From assembly GCA_043820875.1 (NCBI GenBank), contig JBDRDI010000001.1, forward strand, positions 1 through 14,722: DNA of 14,722 bases, read 5' to 3'. The position numbers and the translations under genes were made by a program. Shown here piece after piece: positions 7,928 through 14,599 of this stretch. The number at the start of each line of letters is the position of its first letter. The first letter of the stretch is position 1. Source of the DNA: JBDRDI01 sp043820875. GTDB taxonomy: Bacteria; Patescibacteriota; Patescibacteriia; Patescibacteriales; UBA12075. Below the pieces are notes generated by a model. That model searched no databases and was not told where the DNA came from. It was given only the letters and a program-made list of their open reading frames with translations.

Positions 7928-7945
7928 TTTATTATAAAAAATTTT

Positions 7946-8041
7946 TTAGAAAAACGATCCAACCGTCCAGACCAACATGGAAAAAATAATCATGATGCTG
8001 GTAATAGTCCAAAAGATTCTCATTACTTTTTTTCTCTTCAT
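7946..8041 (-). CDS. 31-residue single-span membrane microprotein
   Basis: A short open frame between lepA and recJ in the same direction. It starts with ATG at 8039-8041, 10 nt after the lepA stop, and ends with TAA, 18 nt before recJ. The peptide begins MKRKKVMRIFW, very basic, and continues into an uninterrupted hydrophobic stretch (about residues 9-31, including SIMIIFSMLVWTVG) with no charged residue. This is the pattern of a small inner-membrane protein with a positive-inside N-terminus. The spacing fits the surrounding operon, and without the frame this would be an unexplained gap of 124 nt between lepA and recJ. No Shine-Dalgarno sequence is visible. I do not recognise a family. It could be a regulator or stabiliser of a membrane complex, or a chance frame. 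Conservation between lepA and recJ in relatives would decide. Confidence 0.6.
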   Translation of the reverse strand: MKRKKVMRIFWTITSIMIIFSMLVWTVGSFF

Positions 8042-8051
8042 AGTATAGTTA

Positions 8052-9833
8052 TTATTTTTTTAATAATTTTACAAAAGTATCGCTCGGAATATCGATGCTA
8101 CCTTTGCCGCGCGTCATCATTTTTTTCTTTCCTTTCTTTTGCTTCTCTAACAGTTTTCTTTTGCGAGTGACATCTCCGCCGTATAATTTGGCCGTAACAT
8201 CTTTGCGCATGGCAGGCAATCTTTCGCCGGCAATAATTTTTCCGCCAATCGCAGCTTGCAGTTTCACCACGAACATTTGGCGTGGCAAAGTCTCTTTCAA
8301 AGTTTCAATTATTTCCCTGCCTCTGCGCGACGCCTCATCTTCATAAACAATAACCGAAAGCGATTCCACAATTTCTTCAGCCACCAAAATGTCCATTTTT
8401 ACAACATACGCTTCGCGGTATCCGAGATATTCATAATTTATGGAAGCGTATCCGGAGCTTGCGCTCTTTATTTTGTCATAAAAATCCGTCAAAATCGCGC
8501 TCATGGGTATTTCATAGTGGAGAATCGCCCGCGTTTCGTTAATATATTCTGTATTTTTATACACTCCTTTTTTGCCCTGCGCCAAGCTCATTATGGCGCC
8601 GACATAAGTTTTGGGCGTAATAACATCCAGAGACACCCATGGTTCGTCAATTTTTTCAATCTCTTCGCGAGATGGAAATTGCTGGGGCGTCCGAACAATA
8701 AATTCTTCGGTTGTTTTTTTATAAATTTTATAAGCAACACTAGGTACAGTGATTATAAGCTCCAAGCCATGTTCTCTTTTTAAACGTTCACTAAAAATTT
8801 CCAAATGCAAAATTCCCAAAAAACCGCACCGAAATCCAAGACCAAGCGCGTCAGAATTCTCCGGCTCATACGACAGCGACGCATCGTTTAATTTCAATTT
8901 TTCAACTGCTTCTCTTAATTCTTTAAATTCGTTGCCCTCTTTCGGAAATATGCCGGCAAAAACCATCGGCTTCACTTCCGCATATCCTTTGAGTGGCAAG
9001 ACATTTTCCTTTTCTTTTTCCAAAGTGATAGTGTCGCCCACGCGACACTCGTTAACGCTCTTAAAGCCGGTAATGATATAACCGATTTCTCCTGTCTTTA
9101 ATTCACCGGTTGATTTATATTGAGGTTTTAAAACTCCGACGTCCAAAGCTTCGCTGGACGAATCTGTAGCCAAGAGTTTTATTTTTTCTCCTTTTCTTAT
9201 TCCTCCGTCTATGATGCGCACATAGGCCACCACACCTTTGTATTCATCGTAGTTGGAATCAAAAATGAGCGCTCGCAAAGCACTGTTTTCTTCTCCTTTC
9301 GGCGCAGGCACTTTTTCAATAACCGCGTCCAAAATTTCCGCGACTCCAGCGCCAGTCTTGCCGCTCGCGCAAATAATTTCTTCTTCTCTGCATCCCAAAA
9401 GCTCCATAATTTCTTTTTTGGTTTTCTCTGTATCCGCGGCTGGCAAATCAATTTTATTGGCCACAGGAATAATGGTTAAATTCTGCTCCATGGCCAAATA
9501 CAAATTCGCCAATGTCTGCGCTTGAATCCCCTGCGAAGCGTCCACGAGCAAAATCGCTCCGTCCACGGCAGCCAAACTGCGCGAAACTTCATAATTAAAA
9601 TCCACGTGTCCGGGCGTGTCAATCAAATTAAGCTGATATCCTTTATATTCCATGGCCACCGGCTGTAATTTTATAGTAATTCCGCGCTCTCTCTCCAGGT
9701 CCATGGAATCCAAAAGCTGCTCCCGCATCTTGCGTTTTTCTACCGTACCGGTGATTTCTAACATCCTGTCCGCCAAGGTTGACTTACCATGGTCAATATG
9801 CGCAATAATGCAAAAATTTCTGATTTTATTCAT
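8052..9833 (-). CDS. lepA: Elongation factor 4 (LepA), ribosomal GTPase
   Basis: Translational GTPase that binds the ribosome and is linked to back-translocation and to efficient initiation or 30S biogenesis. 593 residues, close to the E. coli protein (599). The GTPase motifs are AHIDHGKST (11-19), RERGITIK with the G2 threonine, DTPGH (72-76) and NKID (126-129). The EF-G-like domains II, III and V follow, with GFRCGFLGILHLEI as a strong LepA signature. The LepA-specific C-terminal domain contains RLPAMRKDVTAKLYGGDVTR and KQKKGKKKM. The ATG at 9833 is the conserved start (MNKIRNFCIIAHIDHG). No Shine-Dalgarno sequence precedes it. It is the first gene of a probable six-gene operon, and a promoter and a leader hairpin lie just upstream. 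Confidence 0.97.
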   Translation of the reverse strand: MNKIRNFCIIAHIDHGKSTLADRMLEITGTVEKRKMREQLLDSMDLERERGITIKLQPVAMEYKGYQLNLIDTPGHVDFNYEVSRSLAAVDGAILLVDASQGIQAQTLANLYLAMEQNLTIIPVANKIDLPAADTEKTKKEIMELLGCREEEIICASGKTGAGVAEILDAVIEKVPAPKGEENSALRALIFDSNYDEYKGVVAYVRIIDGGIRKGEKIKLLATDSSSEALDVGVLKPQYKSTGELKTGEIGYIITGFKSVNECRVGDTITLEKEKENVLPLKGYAEVKPMVFAGIFPKEGNEFKELREAVEKLKLNDASLSYEPENSDALGLGFRCGFLGILHLEIFSERLKREHGLELIITVPSVAYKIYKKTTEEFIVRTPQQFPSREEIEKIDEPWVSLDVITPKTYVGAIMSLAQGKKGVYKNTEYINETRAILHYEIPMSAILTDFYDKIKSASSGYASINYEYLGYREAYVVKMDILVAEEIVESLSVIVYEDEASRRGREIIETLKETLPRQMFVVKLQAAIGGKIIAGERLPAMRKDVTAKLYGGDVTRKRKLLEKQKKGKKKMMTRGKGSIDIPSDTFVKLLKK

Positions 9834-9843
9834 AAACGAAACA

Positions 9844-9872
9844 AAAACGAGACCGTAAAAAAATCTCGTTTT
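9844..9872 (-). promoter_or_regulatory. Hairpin in the lepA leader
   Basis: A perfect 9-bp inverted repeat, AAAACGAGA at 9844-9852 and TCTCGTTTT at 9864-9872, with an 11-nt loop. In the minus-strand transcript the stem has an A-tract on its 5' side. A U-rich run (UUUUUGUUUCGUUU) follows and leads straight into the lepA start codon 10 nt downstream. It looks like a weak intrinsic terminator or a structure at the ribosome entry site. Its place downstream of the predicted promoter suggests attenuation or translational control of lepA. The inference rests on sequence only. Confidence 0.5.
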
Positions 9873-9890
9873 ATTTAAATTATTATATTT

Positions 9891-9919
9891 ATATTACAAT
9901 TTTTTAATATAAAAGTCAA
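9891..9919 (-). promoter_or_regulatory. Putative sigma70-type promoter for the lepA operon
   Basis: On the minus strand, TTGACT (9914-9919, 5 of 6 to consensus) and TAATAT (9891-9896, 4 of 6) are separated by exactly 17 nt. Transcription would start near 9884, giving a leader of about 50 nt that contains the 9844-9872 hairpin. The site lies downstream of the cassette terminator and upstream of lepA, as expected for the first gene of the operon. Confidence 0.6.
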
Positions 9920-9933
9920 ACAAAAACAACAGT

Positions 9934-9953
9934 GGGCGGAAAATTTTTCGCCC
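9934..9953 (-). terminator. Putative terminator of the envelope cassette, possibly a decayed palindromic repeat
   Basis: The arms GGGCG and CGCCC (9934-9938 and 9949-9953) enclose an A/T centre that can pair further after one mismatch. This is the most GC-rich stem in any gap of the window. On the minus strand it lies 29 nt after the stop of the PDZ gene and is followed by ACTGTTGTTTTTGTTT, a usable though interrupted U-tract. The flanks (GTAGGGGCG on the minus strand) suggest a decayed longer palindrome of the dispersed GTAGGGGCG type, as noted under findings. Confidence 0.5.
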
Positions 9954-9982
9954 CTACATATTTTATCTCTATTTTATTTTAT

Positions 9983-11176
9983 TTATTCACCTACCGACAA
10001 TTTTACAGTCACGGTATTTTTTTCCGTACCGCGCAAATAAGAAATATTTACTTCATCACCAAAAAGGAAAGAAGCGATTATTTGATTCAAAGAATTATTT
10101 TCATCAAGCTCAACGTTATTAACGGAAACAATCACGTCCCCTTCGCGCAAGCCGGCTGATTCTGCCGGAGAATTTTTTACAACCGCAATTCCTTTATCGT
10201 CTTTCGCAATCAATGCGCCTTTTTCCGGCAACTTTTTGGAAGCATCCGCCAATTTGGACAAATCAATATAATTTACACCCAAGACAGGGCGTTCAATTTT
10301 CCCAAATTTTAACAAACTGTTAATCAAAGATTTATGATTATCAATTGGATCCACTTGACCATTTTTATCCACGAAACCCACAAGAGCACCACTTAAACTT
10401 AAAATATATCCGTTGCCAAAATTTTTACTCGGCGCCAATGATAATATTATTTTATCTGAGAAGCTGTCACTTGATTGAACCAAATGAATGTTGCCGGACT
10501 CTTTTCGTAAAATTGAAGTAAACAACGCGTCTTGATTCCAATTCAGCACCACAACCCCCTGCCCGTTGTTTATGTCTGGATATGAAACGAATTCTTTAAC
10601 CGGCAAACCGCTTGCTTTCATGTGCCAAAACGAATAAAGGGACTCCTCATTTTCCATAACAATATTATCAATCTCATAAATTTTCCGATCAGCGGTAATA
10701 GCTACATAATCAACCATTGCCGCGCTCTTTGTTTCACCATTTTGAGCAAGCGTCAAACGCAAATCTTTAGGAATAAAATCAGTCATCATCCAACCGTCGC
10801 CGGTGATAATAAATCCCTGCCCCAGTGGTTCTTCTATTTTGTAATAATTATTTATATTAAAAACGGTACCGGTTGCGTTTGTCTTCGGAGAAACAGGTAA
10901 TTTTTTAAATATACCGACAATATTATTTTTGACAGAATTGGCTGTTTCTAATATTTTTGTATCTTGTTCCACCACGACTTTCTTGGGATTACTAATAACT
11001 AAACGCGATCCGTCTCTCGCGCTATCCAAAAAATCAATTTCACCCATAAATGGAATATTAAAATCTTTTTCCAAAACATAAACACGTTCAAAAATGGCAC
11101 CGACAACTCCTCCTGCCAAACCAAAAAAAGATGACAACAGAATTATAGGCAATAGTTTACTTGAATAATTTTTCAT
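9983..11176 (-). CDS. Membrane-anchored HtrA-like protein with PDZ domain, probable pseudoprotease
   Basis: 397 residues from the ATG at 11174-11176. An upstream in-frame TTG at 11216-11218 is less likely, because it would overlap the preceding gene by 29 nt and add 14 polar residues before the membrane anchor. The layout is a short basic start, one membrane span (about 8-30), a linker, a trypsin-like domain of the HtrA/DegP type (about 75-295) and a C-terminal PDZ domain (about 318-395, with SPAESAGLREGDVIVSVN). The HtrA backbone is recognisable in GQGFIITGDGWMMTD, SGLPVKEF and FGKIERPVLGVNY. The residues that should be catalytic are not: the NNHVV position reads DFIPK, the DIAVLK position reads SLYSFW, and the GNSGGP loop reads GNGYILSLSG. 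It is therefore probably a scaffold or sensor that binds protein C-termini outside the membrane, not a protease. It is the last gene of the envelope cassette, 13 nt after its neighbour. Confidence 0.85.
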   Translation of the reverse strand: MKNYSSKLLPIILLSSFFGLAGGVVGAIFERVYVLEKDFNIPFMGEIDFLDSARDGSRLVISNPKKVVVEQDTKILETANSVKNNIVGIFKKLPVSPKTNATGTVFNINNYYKIEEPLGQGFIITGDGWMMTDFIPKDLRLTLAQNGETKSAAMVDYVAITADRKIYEIDNIVMENEESLYSFWHMKASGLPVKEFVSYPDINNGQGVVVLNWNQDALFTSILRKESGNIHLVQSSDSFSDKIILSLAPSKNFGNGYILSLSGALVGFVDKNGQVDPIDNHKSLINSLLKFGKIERPVLGVNYIDLSKLADASKKLPEKGALIAKDDKGIAVVKNSPAESAGLREGDVIVSVNNVELDENNSLNQIIASFLFGDEVNISYLRGTEKNTVTVKLSVGE

Positions 11177-11189
11177 ATTATTTGATTTT

Positions 11190-11996
11190 TCACAACCACC
11201 TGGCCGTGAGTAAAACAATAAAAATACTTATAAAACCGAATGATAAGTAAAGCTTAACAATTTTTTTGTTGATTACTCCCAATAAATAAAACTTAGTCAA
11301 GCCGATTAAAACATAATAACACATAGCTATAATTAAGCCAAGTATGTAATAACTCAGGGTTAAAAATGACGCTGACCAAGAAAGTTCCACGATTGCCAAA
11401 CAAATAAAAAGAATATATAAAAAGGAAGATTCAATTTCAATTTTATTCGCCCACATTATTTCATAAGTAATTAAAGCTGTCACGGCCGTCATAATTATCA
11501 TTAATATCCAGATAGAAATATTTAAATAAATCTGCAAACCATAAATTGAGGAAATCAAAAAATAAAAGCATAAAAAATTACCACCGGAAGAAAAATTTTC
11601 CAGCCTGTTATGCTGATGAAAATCCGTTTTAATCAGACAACAATATGCGAGGCGTAAATAATAGTATAAAAAAATTGAATTCAATAAAAAAAATGATTTA
11701 ACCAAGGTGGCCTCAAAAGATATAATGTTGAATATGGAAAATTTCCAAAAAACAATATCAGGAATCAAAGCGCAAAAAACCACAAAACTTACTGTAAAAA
11801 AAAACGGCAAAATAAAAAAATTCCACCAATTTTCTTGATTTTTACCTGCCAAAACAAATTGTCGAACCGTAAAAGCCAAAAGCAAAGCAATTAAAACCAA
11901 AACCACATAAATCAAGTTGTGATGACCGTAAAGAACAGACAAAAGAATATAAACAATAATCGGCACGATAAGCACTAGATAATTATTATATTTCAT
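11190..11996 (-). CDS. Polytopic membrane protein of unknown function
   Basis: 268 residues from the ATG at 11994-11996, 5 nt after the propeller gene stop. A TTG three codons earlier is possible but overlaps that stop. The protein is almost entirely hydrophobic, with roughly eight or nine membrane segments (near 5-23, 28-46, 60-80, 100-117, 140-158, 160-178, 190-207, 212-232 and 245-265). Short polar loops such as RQFVLAGKNQENWW and KTDFHQHNRLENF (rich in His and Asn) lie between them. I see no transporter, kinase or glycosyltransferase motif. Multi-span DUF proteins of this kind are known from candidate phyla (DUF5656 is one I recall but could not check). Its place between a propeller lipoprotein and an anchored PDZ protein suggests that it is the membrane core of an envelope complex, which is an inference. 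Ends in TGA. Confidence 0.85.
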   Translation of the reverse strand: MKYNNYLVLIVPIIVYILLSVLYGHHNLIYVVLVLIALLLAFTVRQFVLAGKNQENWWNFFILPFFFTVSFVVFCALIPDIVFWKFSIFNIISFEATLVKSFFLLNSIFLYYYLRLAYCCLIKTDFHQHNRLENFSSGGNFLCFYFLISSIYGLQIYLNISIWILMIIMTAVTALITYEIMWANKIEIESSFLYILFICLAIVELSWSASFLTLSYYILGLIIAMCYYVLIGLTKFYLLGVINKKIVKLYLSFGFISIFIVLLTARWL

Positions 11997-12001
11997 ATTT
12001 T

Positions 12002-14191
12002 TCAATTTACTATTTCAAAATCTTCTTGCTTTTGTTTCACAAGTCCCAAGGAATTTATCTGCTTCAAGTCTTCAATATTATTCATCTTGATATAATTATC
12101 GGAAACAGTATAAAATGTATTGCCAATATACAGACTTCTTTTAATTGCGCTGGCGTGGCTTATTTTTCCTTTCAGCTTAAAGCCTGTTTTGTCAACTTGA
12201 AATACGGCCGCTCCCAAAAAAGCGGAGCGCGACCACATCTCTGTGATATCACCTTCTCTGATAGTCACCGGAACGGATAAAAGATTTTTTTCTTTGGAAA
12301 AAAGAAACGCCTTGTGATCATAGAGAGCCGAGGAATCACTTCCTGAGTCGCCCATGACATACGTATCTATTTCTTTCGGATTTTTTACATCAGAAACATC
12401 AAAAAGCGTGAGCTTCAAGCCTTTCGTGCGCACGCCTCCCCATTCGGTTTCGCCCGTGTCTTTTCCAAAACCAATCAAAGTATTGTCATCATAGGGATGA
12501 AGATATTGAGAAAACCCGGGAACTTTAAGTTCTCCCAAAACTTTAGGATTTTCCGGATTTGATAAATCAATTACAAACAATGGATCCGTCTGTTTGAAAG
12601 TCACTAAATACGCGCGATCTTGCATAAATCTTGCTGAATAAATCCGCTCATCAGGAGCCAATCCCTCAAGAGAGCCGACGATTTTCAAATCATTGTCCAA
12701 GACATACACGTTGCTGTAAGATTTTTGTTCGCCTTCGTCCAAATACCGCGACCAAGTTCTGCTCTTTGTTGTGGCAATCATAAAATATTCACCATCTTCG
12801 TTCATGGAAAACTGATTCAAAACATTCCCGGATACTTCGCCAAAAGTTTTATATTCCAAACTGCCGTTATTGATTGCAATTTTATGAATAACGGTTTTTT
12901 CCAATTCTTTGGCAATATCTTCATACCTCATTTTCATGTTTTCTTTTAAATCTTCCTCAAGTTGATTTTGTTCTTTGTCACTCAAAGAAGAAATATATCT
13001 CTCAATAATCTGCCGGATCTTCGTTCGCCTCTCGTCTTTGTTTAAAATAAAATTATCAACTTTTTCAATCGCCGTGATTTTTTCTTGATCTTTAATATTC
13101 AATTTCGGATAAACCATTCCGCGCAAAACTTCCGATTCCAATTCATATTCGCTGATATATTTTGTGTAAGTGATATAAATATTATTTGAAGATACATACA
13201 TGTTCTGGCTATACGACATTAAATATTCATCACCCTTTATTTCTTCTTTATTATCAACCACATTAATTGCCAAAACGGTTGTAAAATTATAATTCTGATA
13301 TGGTAAGTCAAAATAATAAACATTCGGGTTGAAACATTTGATTCCACTCGCGCATTTATTATCCAAAACCACGCCTCCGTCAATAATTCTCGGTAAAAGT
13401 GGTTCATTTTCAATATAATAATAATTATAATTGGCAGTCACAAAATAAACATAATCGCCGATCATTCTGGAATTCGTATACCCTCCCTCAATATTCAAAT
13501 TGCGAACTTGCTTCGGATTCTTTTTATCGCTGATGTCAAAAACTTTAAAAAATGTGTACTGGCTTCTTCTTATAAAATTGCTAAACTCTTTATTATCAAA
13601 AACGGAATTGTCATAGCCGAACACAACCAAATTATCACCATTTATATAAATATCTTGTGGAGTTGATTTGAATTCAATTTTGGAAATAATTTCCGCCTTG
13701 TCGGCAGGAACGGCGCTGACAATAAATAAATTATTTTTAGAAACCGTATAAATATATTTTCCATCTGTTTTGACTATGTCCGCTTCGTCTACTCCCTCAA
13801 CTTGAATATTTGTTTTTGAAAAATCGTCATTTCCAACGCTCTGCGACGAAGAATTCCGAGATGCGGATGATTCTTCTGCAACCAAACCAAGTTCCATTAC
13901 AGCCGGAGCACTTTTCATTATCATTTCTCCGCCACCGCCAAGCCCTTCGCCGGCGTATCCGCCCACGTTATTATTCTCTAAAAATTCTTGCAATTCGTCC
14001 AAATTTTCAAATTTCTTAATTTTACTTTGAGACGCCAATTGTTCTTTTATTGTCATCGGAGTTTTTCCATTTTCCAAATCTTGCCAATCAACAGGAACGG
14101 CCGGAATTCGATTTGAAACTGAACCGATTGTGCAACCGGCAAGCATTAAAGTCAATGCAACAACAGGAACAAATAATTTTTTTTGTAACAT
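12002..14191 (-). CDS. Beta-propeller lipoprotein (secreted C-terminal beta-propeller family)
   Basis: 729 residues. The signal peptide MLQKKLFVPVVALTLMLAGC ends in a lipobox (LAGC, Cys20), so the protein should be a lipid-anchored exported protein. A disordered linker follows, with a Gly-rich patch (GEGLGGGGEM, 81-90) and a Ser-rich patch (108-118). The signature NIQVEGVDEADIVKTDGKYI (128-147) marks the family I know as secreted C-terminal beta-propeller (Beta_propel). Blades recur with the motif FDISDKKNPK, IDLSNPENPK and FDVSDVKNPK, and DHKAFLFSKEKNLLSVPV is also typical. A charged helical segment (about 368-432) interrupts the propeller and may form a coiled coil. Apart from the lipobox, the only cysteines are Cys280 and Cys286, close enough for a disulfide. 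The biochemical role of the family is not known to me; binding of protein or glycan is plausible. The neighbouring genes lie 6 and 5 nt away. Confidence 0.92.
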   Translation of the reverse strand: MLQKKLFVPVVALTLMLAGCTIGSVSNRIPAVPVDWQDLENGKTPMTIKEQLASQSKIKKFENLDELQEFLENNNVGGYAGEGLGGGGEMIMKSAPAVMELGLVAEESSASRNSSSQSVGNDDFSKTNIQVEGVDEADIVKTDGKYIYTVSKNNLFIVSAVPADKAEIISKIEFKSTPQDIYINGDNLVVFGYDNSVFDNKEFSNFIRRSQYTFFKVFDISDKKNPKQVRNLNIEGGYTNSRMIGDYVYFVTANYNYYYIENEPLLPRIIDGGVVLDNKCASGIKCFNPNVYYFDLPYQNYNFTTVLAINVVDNKEEIKGDEYLMSYSQNMYVSSNNIYITYTKYISEYELESEVLRGMVYPKLNIKDQEKITAIEKVDNFILNKDERRTKIRQIIERYISSLSDKEQNQLEEDLKENMKMRYEDIAKELEKTVIHKIAINNGSLEYKTFGEVSGNVLNQFSMNEDGEYFMIATTKSRTWSRYLDEGEQKSYSNVYVLDNDLKIVGSLEGLAPDERIYSARFMQDRAYLVTFKQTDPLFVIDLSNPENPKVLGELKVPGFSQYLHPYDDNTLIGFGKDTGETEWGGVRTKGLKLTLFDVSDVKNPKEIDTYVMGDSGSDSSALYDHKAFLFSKEKNLLSVPVTIREGDITEMWSRSAFLGAAVFQVDKTGFKLKGKISHASAIKRSLYIGNTFYTVSDNYIKMNNIEDLKQINSLGLVKQKQEDFEIVN

Positions 14192-14197
14192 ATATTC

Positions 14198-14524
14198 TTA
14201 TATAAAATTTTTAGCTTCCATCTCCACCCACTTTTCTTCATTTTCGTCCCATTTATAAGTCTCCAGCTTTTGACTTCTTTCATCCGAGGAATAGACATAA
14301 TCAATTTTTGTGCCGGATCCGATGCGATTGGAGTAAGTTGTTTTTCGGTCCAAAACAATCGGCTTGGAAATATATTCCATCCTTATTCTGCCCAACGGCC
14401 CACGAAAAATTATATATTCAATATCAACTCCGCCCTCTTCTTCAATATGCTCTGTATTGTGCTCCTCAACCTCAAAATTATCTTTAATATTACCGACAAT
14501 ATTTTTCCATTTTTCTTCTTGCAT
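14198..14524 (-). CDS. Small acidic conserved-type protein, first gene of the envelope cassette
   Basis: 108 residues, strongly acidic at the start (EVEEHNTEHIEEEGG), with no signal peptide or membrane span, so it should be cytoplasmic. A central beta-rich section contains YIIFRGPLGRIRMEYISKP, then VLDRKTTYSNRIGSG, VDYVYSSDE-like residues (IDYVYSSDE), and ends KWDENEEKWVEME. From memory, similar short proteins with PLGR/VLDKKTTYSxR/YVYS/YKWD patterns occur widely in Patescibacteria genomes as uncharacterised proteins; I could not verify this. The ATG at 14522-14524 follows a strong extended -10 element, and the gene ends 6 nt before the propeller gene. No enzymatic motif is visible. A role as an expression partner or regulator of the cassette is only a guess. 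Confidence 0.85.
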   Translation of the reverse strand: MQEEKWKNIVGNIKDNFEVEEHNTEHIEEEGGVDIEYIIFRGPLGRIRMEYISKPIVLDRKTTYSNRIGSGTKIDYVYSSDERSQKLETYKWDENEEKWVEMEAKNFI

Positions 14525-14553
14525 ATAGTTATTATTATCTTTATAATGATAGT

Positions 14554-14583
14554 ATTATATCACATTATACATATCATCAACAA
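14554..14583 (-). promoter_or_regulatory. Putative extended -10 promoter of the envelope cassette
   Basis: On the minus strand, TGATATAAT (14554-14562) is a perfect extended -10 element (TGnTATAAT). A weak -35 TTGTTG lies at 14578-14583 with an 18-nt spacer. Transcription would begin near 14547, leaving a leader of about 22 nt before the start at 14524. A second TATAAT (14564-14569) pairs with TTGACG (14590-14595) at a 20-nt spacing, so tandem starts are possible. No Shine-Dalgarno sequence follows. Confidence 0.6.
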
Positions 14584-14599
14584 ACGAAACGTCAACTCT

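Noticed and set aside
7925..7936. TATAAT just before recJ as a promoter
   Set aside because: A start 7 nt downstream would fall within the recJ start codon or beyond it, and no -35 lies at a suitable distance. A leaderless transcript cannot be excluded but is not supported.
7703..8170. Plus-strand open frame of about 155 codons across recJ, the microprotein and lepA
   Set aside because: It is antisense to three same-strand genes with clear coding evidence and has a low-complexity Phe/Ser tail, so it is a shadow frame.
8256..8783. Plus-strand open frame of about 175 codons inside lepA
   Set aside because: It lies wholly opposite well-conserved lepA sequence, is rich in His/Phe/Asn as antisense frames are, and matches no family I know.
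11177..11218. TTG start at 11216-11218 for the HtrA-like gene
   Set aside because: It overlaps the upstream gene by 29 nt and puts 14 polar residues before the membrane anchor. The ATG at 11174-11176 gives a normal 13-nt gap and a proper N-terminus.
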